44,669 bases of DNA from a virus, in IMG/VR virus record IMGVR_UViG_3300046535_000838, positions 1-44,669 of that record; one strand, given 5' to 3'. Each line of letters opens with the position of its first letter. The stretch's first letter is position 1. The translations under genes and the position numbers were made by a program. Below, piece after piece: positions 7,648-15,906 of the stretch. The notes beneath the pieces were generated by a model that worked only from the letters and a program-made list of their open reading frames with translations, had not been told where the DNA came from and searched no databases.

Positions 7648-8865
7648 TCAGCCAGCCTCCAATTCGGCTGCGGCTTCCGCGATTTGCTCTCGCAGTGATC
7701 GTGCGCCACGGCGCTCTGCCGGCGATCCTCCGGTTCCTGGGGAACCGTTGACGCTGGAAGCGGCCCGTGTCGCCGCTACTGCTTGCGCTTTCCGTTCGGC
7801 TGCCGCTTTGCGCTGTTCCTGGGCCTGATTGGCTGCCAGCAGCTTGGAGCGGGTCTCCGGGTTAGCGTACACGGCTCTCTGATAGAGATCCGCGATCGTC
7901 GGTTGCATGCCCTGAGACAACATGGTCTGGGCAAGCATCGTCATATCACGTTCCAATTCGGAAAAATAGGGGTGTTTTAGCTGCCCCGTTTCGTCCTTCT
8001 CGTTGATGAACACATCCATTTGCGAGTTGACCGCCGCTTCCTTCGCCGCTTGGTCGGCAGCCTCGCGCTGGTTCAAGCGTTGTTCCAGGGAATTGAACGC
8101 TTGTAGAAACTGCTGGGGGATCGCGGCTGGCGGCTGTGCAGCCGCGCCCATGTTGCCTTCAGGCTGCTCGCCCCGGAGCAGCGCAGCCACCCGACCAGGG
8201 TCAATGTTGTAGGCCGCAATCATGCGGGCAACATGCTGGGCACCCATGTCATTGACACCGCCCCGCGCCGCATATTCACGGCCTTGTATCATGTCCTGCT
8301 CGATCGAATGCCATCCACGGATGATGTCCGATGGGGTTTTACCTGCCTGCCGCAAACCTCGCATATGCGGCTCGAAAATCTCCATCGCGCCTCGATATTC
8401 CTGCTCAATTTGAGCTGCGCGCTGTAATTTTGGGGCATAGCCAGCTTCAATGGCCTTGTACCGCTCGACCACCTTGCCTTGGTGCTCCTTGGGAAGACCC
8501 GCGATCATATCCTTGTCAGATTGCGACCAATGGGCAGGAACATCTGGAGCGGTTTCGACTGGCGCGGGCGGCGCGCCTTCATCCGCGCCCGTTTCATGTG
8601 CCGTTTCCGCCGCCAAATCGTCGGGTTTGCCTTCCTGCGTGCCCTCTTTCGGCACAAACTTGCCGTCCGGCCCGCGCGGGCGATCGTCGGCGACCGACAC
8701 AGCCGGTTCAGCGCCCCCGCTCTCCGCAAGCGCCGCTGTATCGCGAACCTGACGTTCAGGCCGTTCTGGCGTCTCAGTCGCAGCAGCCGGCGTCTCAGAC
8801 TCGTCAACCGCCCGCGACAGCATCGAGCGAAGGTCTTGCGGCTGTTCCTCAGTATCAGGCGGCAT
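7648..8865 (-). CDS. scaffolding-like capsid assembly protein
   Basis: The protein has 405 residues, is highly charged and is predicted to be mostly helical. An acidic, proline-rich N-terminal third contains GPDGKFVPKE. A central region, VPAHWSQSDKDMIAGLPKEHQGKVVERYKAIE, is typical of scaffold-like proteins encoded upstream of the capsid gene in P22/N4-like phages. Long Gln/Ala helices follow, and the C-terminus is basic then helical (RRGARSLREQIAEAAAELEAG). It starts exactly at the stop of the preceding small gene and precedes the capsid gene. It would guide procapsid assembly and then leave or be cleaved; this is inferred from position and composition. Confidence 0.8.
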   Translation of the reverse strand: MPPDTEEQPQDLRSMLSRAVDESETPAAATETPERPERQVRDTAALAESGGAEPAVSVADDRPRGPDGKFVPKEGTQEGKPDDLAAETAHETGADEGAPPAPVETAPDVPAHWSQSDKDMIAGLPKEHQGKVVERYKAIEAGYAPKLQRAAQIEQEYRGAMEIFEPHMRGLRQAGKTPSDIIRGWHSIEQDMIQGREYAARGGVNDMGAQHVARMIAAYNIDPGRVAALLRGEQPEGNMGAAAQPPAAIPQQFLQAFNSLEQRLNQREAADQAAKEAAVNSQMDVFINEKDETGQLKHPYFSELERDMTMLAQTMLSQGMQPTIADLYQRAVYANPETRSKLLAANQAQEQRKAAAERKAQAVAATRAASSVNGSPGTGGSPAERRGARSLREQIAEAAAELEAG

Positions 8866-9206
8866 CAGCTGTTCCCTATCTTCATGGTGGCGGCAGCAGC
8901 CCGCTCGCTCACAGCACGCGCCTCTGCATGCCTCTCCGGAGACGCATCAATCGCCCCTCGTACCGCAGCCGCGACCGGCGGTAGTCCTTCTCGCGTCGCG
9001 CTCGGCATCTCATTCCCCACCTCAACGCACCCGTGCTGCCGCAAATGCGCCCGATGCTCCGAACGCGACGTAATCGGCTCTCGCGTAATCACCGACCGAT
9101 ACGGCGCGATGTCGCTCTGGATGTACGGCCCTTTACGTGGGGGTAGCGGAGCATCCAGGTCAAGCTCAACCAACTCTCCGCCCCGAAAGACGAAACGGCG
9201 TCTCAT
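8865..9206 (-). CDS. conserved phage protein between portal and scaffold
   Basis: The protein has 113 residues. The N-terminal pattern MRRRFVFRGGELVELDLD, then IAPYRSVITREPITSRSEHR and HGCVEVGNE, is a strongly conserved phage family usually encoded between portal and scaffold. The C-terminus is alanine- and arginine-rich and variable. It overlaps its upstream neighbour by four bases. The function is unknown; the conserved position argues for a head-assembly role. Confidence 0.75.
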   Translation of the reverse strand: MRRRFVFRGGELVELDLDAPLPPRKGPYIQSDIAPYRSVITREPITSRSEHRAHLRQHGCVEVGNEMPSATREGLPPVAAAVRGAIDASPERHAEARAVSERAAAATMKIGNS

Positions 9207-9415
9207 TCGCTTCCCTCGTCCAGCATCTCAAGGCGCGCCGGGTTGCCGATGGCGCCAAATCCCCTCGCTTCGAGCGGCGTGCGCGGGTCAGGCTGCCGAT
9301 TCAACACCATCAGGTGCGTCATGCCACAATGCCGACAATGCTCCGTCGTCACGGACCAGATATGCCCCTGCTCCAGACACTCTGCATAACGGTCAGGATC
9401 GAACTCGCGTCTCAT
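9203..9415 (-). CDS. small protein with a CxxC zinc-knuckle-like motif
   Basis: The protein has 70 residues from ATG 9415, which overlaps the upstream TGA (ATGA). It reads MRREFDPDRYAECLEQGHIW and then TTEHCRHCGMTHLMV. The Cys/His pattern (C...H...CxxC...H) could hold one zinc ion. It lies in the head-gene block but has no recognised family. A longer start at 9442 would overlap the upstream gene by 31 bases. Confidence 0.6.
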   Translation of the reverse strand: MRREFDPDRYAECLEQGHIWSVTTEHCRHCGMTHLMVLNRQPDPRTPLEARGFGAIGNPARLEMLDEGSE

Positions 9416-9675
9416 GGCTGCTGAACGCCGCATCGGCGGCAATATTCTTCAGCAGTCTCCTGTAGTGTCCCTTTATCAGTTGCCGCCGCACGCCGCCAAT
9501 CTGCGTATGACGATTGAGGCTTTACGAAAGAGTTATCCTCATTCACGAGCCGATCCCCATGTTCGGTTTTAACGGGGCGATCCATCGTTTGAAGCAGATC
9601 AACTAGCTTCTCGACCGCCTCCCGCGTCCGCCGAATCTCATCCAGAACGGCTGCGTCCCATCCGGTATCCGCCAT
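9412..9675 (-). CDS. small hypothetical protein, coupled to portal C-terminal fragment
   Basis: The protein has 87 residues from ATG 9675, which shares its A with the portal fragment's TGA. The first half is helical (VLDEIRRTREAVEKLVDLLQ) and could form a coiled coil. The second half, SYADWRRAAATDKGTLQET then YCRRCG, is polar. No family is recognised. Tight overlap places it in the head operon. Confidence 0.55.
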   Translation of the reverse strand: MADTGWDAAVLDEIRRTREAVEKLVDLLQTMDRPVKTEHGDRLVNEDNSFVKPQSSYADWRRAAATDKGTLQETAEEYCRRCGVQQP

Positions 9676-10424
9676 CAAGTCAATCCCTCGGTGTTCCGTA
9701 TCCCGATCCGCGTTAGCCGCGCCGCATCCAGCGCCTCGCGGCCAGCAACCTCACGCCCCCGTAACGCCAGTTCCGCCACCCGCAACTGATTCTCCGCCTG
9801 CGCCTTCGCCTGGTCGGCCTGCGCCTCAACCTGCGCCGCCATCACTCGCGACGCGCTCTCCTGCTGGGCAATCTGTGCCTTTACCTGCGTGTCATGCACC
9901 GAGGCCGCAACCTTGGCCTGCCCAAGCTGCGTCTCCATCTGCGTCTCGGCAACCGTCTTCCCCTTACCCTCTGTCGGAGGCTGCGGAGGCGCCCGTTTCA
10001 TGTCCTCAACGAACTTCTCCAGCGCGTCATCCATCTCGCGCGATGCCGGGAATGCCCTGAACCCGAACCTCAGCAGCGCCCCCGCAAAGTCCGCCACCGG
10101 ACCAGACTGCATCATCTGCGGGATCAGAACCTCGCTTAGCGGTATAATCGCCCGCATGAATTCCGTAATCGCTGCCTGCTCTGCCTGCTGGTCCGCAACA
10201 ACCGTCGAATCCGCCTCAATGTCGATCTTGTACGACTTCGCCGCGTCTTCCTTGATCAGCGCGCAGGCCGCCATGAACTTCTGCTGCCGCCGCGCATTCT
10301 CCGCGTCCCATGCCTGCTTCAACTGCATCCATTGCTGAAACGCCGGGTTCAGCATCATCGGCGGCGCTTGCGGGGCCATCAGCCCCCCACCGCCCTGGAA
10401 AGGAATGACGTTCGAGCCGATCAT
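9675..10424 (-). CDS. portal protein, C-terminal fragment (split gene)
   Basis: The protein has 249 residues. Residues from about 55, FMAACALIKEDAAKSYKIDI and EADSTVVADQQAEQAAITEF, match the segment that follows the proline-rich linker in one-piece portal proteins of this family (pattern YRIDIETDSTIAxDEQAEK). A helical wing-like stretch to about residue 150 follows, then a long Gln/Ala coiled coil (roughly 155-235). The N-terminal 683 bases of separation from the other portal piece (10425..11351 plus overlaps) hold three small genes. ATG 10424 is preceded by weak ribosome-site sequence. The portal is probably assembled from two chains, or this piece is a relic. Confidence 0.75.
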   Translation of the reverse strand: MIGSNVIPFQGGGGLMAPQAPPMMLNPAFQQWMQLKQAWDAENARRQQKFMAACALIKEDAAKSYKIDIEADSTVVADQQAEQAAITEFMRAIIPLSEVLIPQMMQSGPVADFAGALLRFGFRAFPASREMDDALEKFVEDMKRAPPQPPTEGKGKTVAETQMETQLGQAKVAASVHDTQVKAQIAQQESASRVMAAQVEAQADQAKAQAENQLRVAELALRGREVAGREALDAARLTRIGIRNTEGLT

Positions 10425-10430
10425 CGCGCG

Positions 10431-10685
10431 CTATCCACCAACCTTACGCCGCACAATAGCTACAAACTCTGGCTCTCCATCGGCAACATCTTCTTCCGTT
10501 ATGTCATATTCAATCTTCCAGTCTGTCGGCCCTATGCCGCTCCTTTCCGTGTCTTTGTCAAAAGCGTCGTTGATGGCTCTCCCAACATCGCCATTATTAT
10601 ACCACCCCGTAGACGGGTAATACTTACCCAGGTAAACACGTTCCCCAAGGCGTTCGTTGACGAGCCACATGACATTATTAGACAT
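10431..10685 (-). CDS. small hypothetical protein inserted in the split portal region
   Basis: The protein has 84 residues, MSNNVMWLVNERLGERVYLG and then WYNNGDVGRAINDAFDKDTE, ending VRRKVGG. It has an acidic centre and no recognised domain. Its ATG at 10685 directly follows the TAG of an 17-residue remnant frame. On both sides lie diverged copies of one 36-base segment (10692-10727 and 10389-10424), as if the gene arrived with a target duplication. Codon use looks less GC-rich than the neighbouring portal pieces. Confidence 0.65.
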   Translation of the reverse strand: MSNNVMWLVNERLGERVYLGKYYPSTGWYNNGDVGRAINDAFDKDTERSGIGPTDWKIEYDITEEDVADGEPEFVAIVRRKVGG

Positions 10686-10739
10686 CTACTCACCACCCCG
10701 GAAAGGAACCACGTTGGACCCGATTATGCCCGCCCCCAT
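10686..10739 (-). pseudogene. duplicated, truncated start of the portal C-terminal fragment
   Basis: This is a 17-codon frame, MGAGIIGSNVVPFRGGE, ending in TAG. Its IIGSNVVPFRGG corresponds to MIGSNVIPFQGG at the start of the portal fragment at 10424, 303 bases away. The two 36-base segments differ at about seven positions, mostly third codon positions. It overlaps the 3' end of the 124-residue gene in another frame. It is best read as the leftover 5' end of the portal fragment after insertion of the 84-residue gene. Confidence 0.6.
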
Positions 10740-11098
10740 AGACGCGGGAGCCACTTCTTAATCTCCCACGGCTGAACTCGTCTGCCGTACCGCCCCAGCC
10801 ATGCCGTTTCCAAATCAACCCGCGCACGATCTACCGCTTCCTGGTTGATTGCCCTGGCCCATATGGAAGGTTTTGTCTGCTCGCGTAATTCACCAACGCG
10901 GTTAGACTGGCGCGCCACAATCAACTGCTGCTGCACGATGTCCGCATGCGAAGGCATCCGACCCAATTTTCCATGAATCATCAACACGCTGACCAGATCA
11001 GGACGAATTTCCTCCGGCCTATCAAAACCATACTTAGCAAGCCGACAAAACGCCGTCGTCACCAGAATCTCGCCAAGCCTATCCTCTCCGCCAATCAT
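10724..11098 (-). CDS. small hypothetical protein in the split portal region
   Basis: The protein has 124 residues from ATG 11098, which overlaps the upstream TGA (ATGA). It starts MIGGEDRLGEILVTTAFC, is mostly helical, and ends WLGRYGRRVQPWEIKKWLPR. No family is recognised. It lies between the two portal fragments, coupled to the 86-residue gene. An alternative start at 11152 would overlap that gene by 58 bases. Confidence 0.6.
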   Translation of the reverse strand: MIGGEDRLGEILVTTAFCRLAKYGFDRPEEIRPDLVSVLMIHGKLGRMPSHADIVQQQLIVARQSNRVGELREQTKPSIWARAINQEAVDRARVDLETAWLGRYGRRVQPWEIKKWLPRLWGRA

Positions 11099-11355
11099 TG
11101 CGACATCCATGCCGGATCTCGGCCCGCTCGGATCTCTTGAAACTCTCCCCATTGCCGTGTCTTGGCGAAAAAATCACACAGCATCCTTGCGGTATCCAAA
11201 TCGTTCCGCGCAATTATCTTGATGCTTTCCTGCGCCGCTTCGCGCGCCCCGCGATCTTCCGCAAGAACCTGCCAATGGGCCAACTTTGTAATCAAAGCTG
11301 CCTTTCCATCCGTTGAGCAGATGATATCAGCAATCTCCGCCTCTATGTCGGTCAT
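11095..11355 (-). CDS. small hypothetical protein directly after the portal N-terminal fragment
   Basis: The protein has 86 residues, MTDIEAEIADIICSTDGKAA and then WQVLAEDRGAREAAQESIKI. It is acidic and helical, ending GRDPAWMSQ. ATG 11355 overlaps the portal stop by four bases, so it is probably translated after the portal. No recognised domain. Confidence 0.6.
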   Translation of the reverse strand: MTDIEAEIADIICSTDGKAALITKLAHWQVLAEDRGAREAAQESIKIIARNDLDTARMLCDFFAKTRQWGEFQEIRAGRDPAWMSQ

Positions 11356-13031
11356 TGCGCCCCACCCATCGCTACAGGCACAGGCGGCGGAGACGGTCCC
11401 CCGACCGCCCCGCCTCCCGGCGCATTCCCAGCGGCCGGCAGGGGAACAGGCCCGCCCCCAGGCTGCATCGGTGGGCCGCCGTTATGGCCCATCATCCCCG
11501 TAGGCATCGGACCCTGCGGCCCCGCCTGCTGTCCACCCATCGGGGCCGGAATCATAATCGGTGGTGGCGGTGGCATCGCCGGCAACGGCTCCGGAAGCCC
11601 GCTCATCTCCCCAAGCGTCTCCGCCGAGAAATGCCGAGCCATCACAAAGCCCCGTAACCGCATCAAATCCCGCGCAAACCGCGCCACCTCCTTCTGCGCC
11701 CGCGATATCCGCCGCGTCGCAAACTGCGCCTTCAACTGCTGCGCCCCCAACGTCTCCGTCGGGTTCGTCTCCCCACGCAAAATGTCCGCCATCCCCGTGA
11801 TCTCATACAACGTCCGCTTCACCCGCTCCCGCGCGTCGTACAACTGGATCAAAACCTTCGCGATCTGCTCCATCGGGAAAAACATGATCGCCTTCTCAAG
11901 ACCGCCCTTGTCCGCGTACACCGCCGCAGCCTCAACCGGGACCAGCATGTTCTCAGTACCCTGGTCATTCACCATTTGCGCAATTTCAGCCTTGAATTGC
12001 GCGTCATATAACCCCTTTACACCAAGCGCCGTCGTCAGCCGATCAATCCGTGATGTCAGAATGTCCAACTCAATCGCCTGGTCCTGATACTCCGAATAGT
12101 CCGCCACAGGCACCAGCGTCTCGTTCGTCGTCGTCGCGCTCAATGGCCTCGGTGCCGGGAAAAACCCAGGCAATCCCAACGGGTCGCCCTTCTTATCCAG
12201 CGGCCCCTCCGGGTAACTCGGCGCAACCCACACAACCTGCTTCTTGTACCGGTCCCATAACTCCCACACCTGCGCCTTCTTGAACGCATCCGCCTGCGGT
12301 CCCTTCTCCCCATCCCCACCGTCATCCAACCCCTTCGGCGTGTAATCCAGCGTGACCTGCTTCCCAACCTTCGCCCCAAACCGCTTTACCAACTCATCCC
12401 GCGTCATGTACGAGCGGAACCCCATCCACCATACATCCCGCTCCGTTCGAGCCGGACTAATCCGGAAATCCTCCCAGAAAACATACCGAACCGGCGCCCG
12501 CTCGTTCGCTACCGGGCGAAACGTCGCCGGCTTCCCGTCCTCGTCCGGCTCCCCGTCAAGATCTTCCTCCGGCTCCCCAAACTCCGGCTCGTAAAACACC
12601 CGCGCCACCCCACGACCCGGCAGCAGCCGATCCTCAACGACCCGCTCCATCACCTCCGAGAACTCGTCCAGATCATCCTCGTACCCCAGCGCCCGCTCGA
12701 TGATCTCCGCCCCCATCAACGCGATCTCATCGTCATTCTTATGCCGCCGCTGAACATCCGGCTTCGGCGTCCGCCCATACAAAATCGGCTTCAGCGTCTC
12801 AACATTCGCCCACAAAATGTTGAACTTAGCCGCCTGCCGACCCGTCGATGTCGCATCCCGCCGCTCGTCCCGATACCGCTTCACAATCAGCCGACCCGTC
12901 CGAACCCACTTCCGGTCCTCGCGCTCCGCCAGCTTCAACTGCTGAAGCCAAAACCCCGCTACATCGCTCGGCTCATCCCCAGCATCCGATCGGCTCTCGT
13001 AAGAGCCTAAAAACCCCCCGTAGTCAGCCAT
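11352..13031 (-). CDS. portal protein, N-terminal and core part (split gene)
   Basis: The protein has 559 residues. P22-like portal features are present: AKFNILWANVETLKPILYGR, VRYVFWEDFRISPARTERDV, then DYSEYQDQAIELDILTSRID and a late clip/stem region, RERVKRTLYEITGMADILRG then TNPTETLGAQQLKAQF. From about residue 490 it runs into a Pro/Gly/Met-rich low-complexity tail that ends the protein. Relatives usually continue past this linker into a further helical part, which here is found as a separate gene at 9675..10424. The portal forms the DNA entry ring and docks the terminase. ATG 13031 overlaps the preceding gene. Confidence 0.88.
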   Translation of the reverse strand: MADYGGFLGSYESRSDAGDEPSDVAGFWLQQLKLAEREDRKWVRTGRLIVKRYRDERRDATSTGRQAAKFNILWANVETLKPILYGRTPKPDVQRRHKNDDEIALMGAEIIERALGYEDDLDEFSEVMERVVEDRLLPGRGVARVFYEPEFGEPEEDLDGEPDEDGKPATFRPVANERAPVRYVFWEDFRISPARTERDVWWMGFRSYMTRDELVKRFGAKVGKQVTLDYTPKGLDDGGDGEKGPQADAFKKAQVWELWDRYKKQVVWVAPSYPEGPLDKKGDPLGLPGFFPAPRPLSATTTNETLVPVADYSEYQDQAIELDILTSRIDRLTTALGVKGLYDAQFKAEIAQMVNDQGTENMLVPVEAAAVYADKGGLEKAIMFFPMEQIAKVLIQLYDARERVKRTLYEITGMADILRGETNPTETLGAQQLKAQFATRRISRAQKEVARFARDLMRLRGFVMARHFSAETLGEMSGLPEPLPAMPPPPPIMIPAPMGGQQAGPQGPMPTGMMGHNGGPPMQPGGGPVPLPAAGNAPGGGAVGGPSPPPVPVAMGGAQ

Positions 13032-13239
13032 CTACCGCCTCTACCATCGCCCGCCACACAATGCGTGCCGACGGCCATTCGCCGCCATCCAGGATTTCCT
13101 GCGCCCCAGCCTCACTCATCTCGTCACTCGGCGCGAGAGGCACAATCACATAACCCGCAACCCGAAGACGCGACCTCAGAAGCGCCACGCTAACCCCAAT
13201 GGATGAGGCTAAAATGTCGCCAACCCGATCATCAGCCAT
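13024..13239 (-). CDS. small hypothetical protein, possible HTH
   Basis: The protein has 71 residues. The segment VGDILASSIGVSVALLRSRLRVAGYVI looks like a helix-turn-helix or a short amphipathic helix pair. It is overlapped by the portal start (8 bases) and by the upstream gene's stop. No family is recognised. Confidence 0.55.
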   Translation of the reverse strand: MADDRVGDILASSIGVSVALLRSRLRVAGYVIVPLAPSDEMSEAGAQEILDGGEWPSARIVWRAMVEAVDG

Positions 13240-13555
13240 TGCGCACCCGCAGACTCTCTCGGAGGGTCTCTAGCCGACACCATTCCTCAAATGACGGGCG
13301 CGGCGGCGGCTGGTTTGCCTCGATAGCCCAAAGTGGCGTCGTTAAAATAGCCCAAATGCACTTGGCCCAGTCCCGCAGACCCGCTCTCAATGCCGGACGC
13401 GGCCGCTCCCCAAACTCCCGACGATCCGCCGACGCATGAACCACAATGTCCCCGTCCTCTATCCGAGGCCCGCACCAGCAACCCATGTCCGGCTCGTGCC
13501 GACGCCGATCCTCTACCGGGACAACATGCACCTCCCAACCCTCACCCAGCCTCAT
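13232..13555 (-). CDS. hypothetical protein with CWCGP motif
   Basis: The protein has 107 residues. MGCWCGPRIEDGDIVVHASAD is a short motif seen in small phage proteins from terminase-portal intervals; it could bind metal with PDMGCWC. An amphipathic, Trp-rich stretch, DWAKCIWAILTTPLWAIEAN, follows. It overlaps neighbours by 4-8 bases. The function is unknown. Confidence 0.6.
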   Translation of the reverse strand: MRLGEGWEVHVVPVEDRRRHEPDMGCWCGPRIEDGDIVVHASADRREFGERPRPALRAGLRDWAKCIWAILTTPLWAIEANQPPPRPSFEEWCRLETLRESLRVRNG

Positions 13556-13842
13556 CGCAAATCTACCATCTTCGGCACGTTCCGAACCCGACCTACCCCA
13601 GCCGTCGCCCTCAGCACCGCGTCACACCGCGCTTGCAGTGCCTCGCACCGCTCAAACAACGTCGTCGGCTCCTGTTTCCGAACCGGAGACCCATGCCGCC
13701 GCCACACCCCCGCAATCACGTTCTTGCTCACCCCAATTCGATCCGCTACCCAACCCTGCGACTTGCCCGCATACAGCCAACCAAGAACATCTAGCTGCTC
13801 ATCAACCGTCAAAGCCCCAGACCCCCGATACGGCAACCCCAT
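13552..13842 (-). CDS. small helix-turn-helix protein
   Basis: The protein has 96 residues from ATG 13842 (TGATG overlap). A clear helix-turn-helix lies at about residues 12-45: LTVDEQLDVLGWLYAGKSQG, WVADRIGVSKNVIAGVWRRH. A basic C-terminal segment follows. Homeodomain-like HTH of this type occurs in terminase small subunits and in regulators. Here it lies downstream of the large terminase gene, so it may regulate late genes or assist packaging; neither is shown. Confidence 0.65.
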   Translation of the reverse strand: MGLPYRGSGALTVDEQLDVLGWLYAGKSQGWVADRIGVSKNVIAGVWRRHGSPVRKQEPTTLFERCEALQARCDAVLRATAGVGRVRNVPKMVDLR

Positions 13843-14048
13843 CACTGCCCATCCCCAGGAAACGCCGTTGGCTCCCCATCCCCATCCCAAAAATGCGTCA
13901 CCATGATCTCGTTCGCCGGATGACTATGCCGACGCCAAGTCGTCACATCCCACCGCAAAGGCGTGATGAAACTGTCCTTTGCCTCACGACCCTTGAAAAA
14001 ACAGTACGCGTCCGTATCCACCGTTGCCTCACTTACACGGCGCCACAT
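13842..14048 (-). CDS. small hypothetical protein
   Basis: The protein has 68 residues from ATG 14048, which overlaps the preceding TGA (TGATG). It reads MWRRVSEATVDTDAYCFFKG and then PLRWDVTTWRRHSHPANEIM. It ends in acidic FWDGDGEPTAFPGDGQ. No family is recognised. Confidence 0.6.
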   Translation of the reverse strand: MWRRVSEATVDTDAYCFFKGREAKDSFITPLRWDVTTWRRHSHPANEIMVTHFWDGDGEPTAFPGDGQ

Positions 14049-14419
14049 CACTGCCCCTCCCGGATCGTGATCCCCGGCGTCGAACTCGCCGCGATGAAAC
14101 AAAACTGATTAATCGGCGCCGTCGGCCAGTAATGCAAGCTCCCCGCCGCCAACGTCGTCGTCGGTGCCGTCCCAATCACCGCCGTACACGGCGTCCCCGG
14201 CGTGCTAGGGCTCGTCTCGCAATACCCAATGTTGATGCTACCCCCCGTGTTGTCCAACGTCAGCGTCTTCCTCGCCGAGTTCACCGCCAAACAATTCCCG
14301 CTCGTCACGCTCAACGTCGATGCCGTGATCTTGTCCGAGACGCCCGCCCCCTTCGACTGCGCGTACCCCTCGCCGCTGATCAGCACCAACACCCCAGCCG
14401 CTACCCATATCGCTCTCAT
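14048..14419 (-). CDS. secreted small beta-rich protein (Sec signal peptide)
   Basis: The protein has 123 residues from ATG 14419. The N-terminus MRAIWVAAGVLVLISGEGYA followed by Q-S-K is a typical signal peptide with AxA-like cleavage near residue 20-21. The mature part is Thr/Ser/Gly-rich with four cysteines (CLAV, GYCET, TPCTA, QFCF), which would fit disulphide bonding outside the cytoplasm. It sits directly behind the large terminase gene, an odd place for an exported protein. A surface-exposed or host-exclusion role is possible; no family is recognised. Confidence 0.65.
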   Translation of the reverse strand: MRAIWVAAGVLVLISGEGYAQSKGAGVSDKITASTLSVTSGNCLAVNSARKTLTLDNTGGSINIGYCETSPSTPGTPCTAVIGTAPTTTLAAGSLHYWPTAPINQFCFIAASSTPGITIREGQ

Positions 14420-14421
14420 GC

Positions 14422-15906
14422 TCACACCCTCTGTGGCCTCGAACCCCGACGCCGATGCCGCGTCTCCCACTCGTCCAATTCCCCATACGTCATCTCAGAC
14501 AATCCCCGAATCGGCTCAGCCTCCCGAATGTCGTCGCCCCGAACCAACGTCGCTAGCATCCGACCCACAAGGCTCAGCACATCAACCTGGTCATCATTCT
14601 TCCCCGCCGGAAACCGCAGCATCTCGCTCACCAAATCCGTCGCCCACGGCGCCCGCTTCGGGAAATATACCTTCCCCATCGCCATCCTCGCACGGATCGC
14701 CTGTGCCCGCGTCTCCTTATCATGGCTCGATATGTATGCCTTCCGATACCCGTAAACCCGGCGCTCCATCTGCCGCTTCTGGATGAACGGGCCAACCGAC
14801 TTCAAAATCTGCCCCTGCTCCTCCGCCCACATCAGTGGCGACCACTGCTCCATCAAGTCCAAAAACGCCTCAATCCATGCGTCCGAGGTCGTCTGCTGCC
14901 GCCACCAATCCAACACATATATATTGTCCGCCGGATCAACCCCAATGACCCCGTGAACCGTGTAATCCCCACCCAGCGACGTTACCGCGTAGTCGCTCGC
15001 CCCATACGTCTGCATCGTCCGAATGTCCGGCATCTCATCGTACCAGCGCACCCACTCCGCCTGGAAATAGTTGCCGCTGTCCGGCGTCGGCTCCTGTTGA
15101 TACAGCGCCGACCAGTTCCTCACGTCGCGTTTCGCCTCCGCGAACATCGCCGGCGTGAACCATTCCGGCCATAGCAGCTCCCCGGGAGCGCGGCCAAGCG
15201 GGTCGTTCGCGCCAGCCTCCGCCGGGAGCGACAGCACCTCCCATTGCTCGCCCCCGACCGCCTGCTCGGCAAGCAAGCGGCCGGCCAAATCATCCTCGTG
15301 CCAACGGGTCATTATCAGCACGATCCGCGCCCCCGGCTTCAACCGAGGCCAGAAGTCAGCCTTGTACCAGTCCCAGGTCCGTTGTCTGATCGCCGGACTA
15401 TCCGCTTCTGCCCTACCCTTGACCGGATCGTCCAAAATTCCAACGTCGCAGCGCCTCCCAGTTACGGATGCATCGACGCCAACCGCATAATATTCCCCAC
15501 CTTTTTCGGTCTCCCATCGACCCGCCGCCGCATTGTCGCCCGACAGCCCGAAACCAAACACACGGCGGAACTCGCTCGACCCGACGAGGTTACGTACCCG
15601 TCTGCCGAACCGCTCAGCAAGCTCCCCCGCATGGCTGGCACCGATGATGGACATCTTCGGGTTGCGGCCGAGGAACCAAGGCGGAAACAGCACCGAGGCG
15701 TAGGTTGATTTGGCCGATCCAGGTGGGCAGGCGATCATCAACCGAGTGATCTCGCCACGCTCGACCGCCTCCAGCTTCTCTATAATGAGCCGGTGATGCG
15801 CAGCCGGCACGGTATCCGGCGATAGGATCGCAATGCACTTCTCCAGCGACCGCTGCGCGTCGATCCGCAGGATAAGCTCGGCCGCCGCCTGCTGCTGGGT
15901 GATCAT
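14422..15906 (-). CDS. terL: terminase large subunit
   Basis: The protein has 494 residues from ATG 15906 (ATGA overlap). The ATPase domain shows the Walker A-type loop CPPGSAKST at residues 60-68, a Walker B GILDD ending at 160, and the coupling motif MTRWHEDD near 200. The C-terminal RNase H-like nuclease shows YGASDYAV, then GVDP and DDQVDVLSLV near residue 460. The length is normal. It cuts concatemeric DNA and pumps it through the portal. It follows the small terminase gene by about 0.5 kb with two small genes between. Confidence 0.93.
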   Translation of the reverse strand: MITQQQAAAELILRIDAQRSLEKCIAILSPDTVPAAHHRLIIEKLEAVERGEITRLMIACPPGSAKSTYASVLFPPWFLGRNPKMSIIGASHAGELAERFGRRVRNLVGSSEFRRVFGFGLSGDNAAAGRWETEKGGEYYAVGVDASVTGRRCDVGILDDPVKGRAEADSPAIRQRTWDWYKADFWPRLKPGARIVLIMTRWHEDDLAGRLLAEQAVGGEQWEVLSLPAEAGANDPLGRAPGELLWPEWFTPAMFAEAKRDVRNWSALYQQEPTPDSGNYFQAEWVRWYDEMPDIRTMQTYGASDYAVTSLGGDYTVHGVIGVDPADNIYVLDWWRQQTTSDAWIEAFLDLMEQWSPLMWAEEQGQILKSVGPFIQKRQMERRVYGYRKAYISSHDKETRAQAIRARMAMGKVYFPKRAPWATDLVSEMLRFPAGKNDDQVDVLSLVGRMLATLVRGDDIREAEPIRGLSEMTYGELDEWETRHRRRGSRPQRV

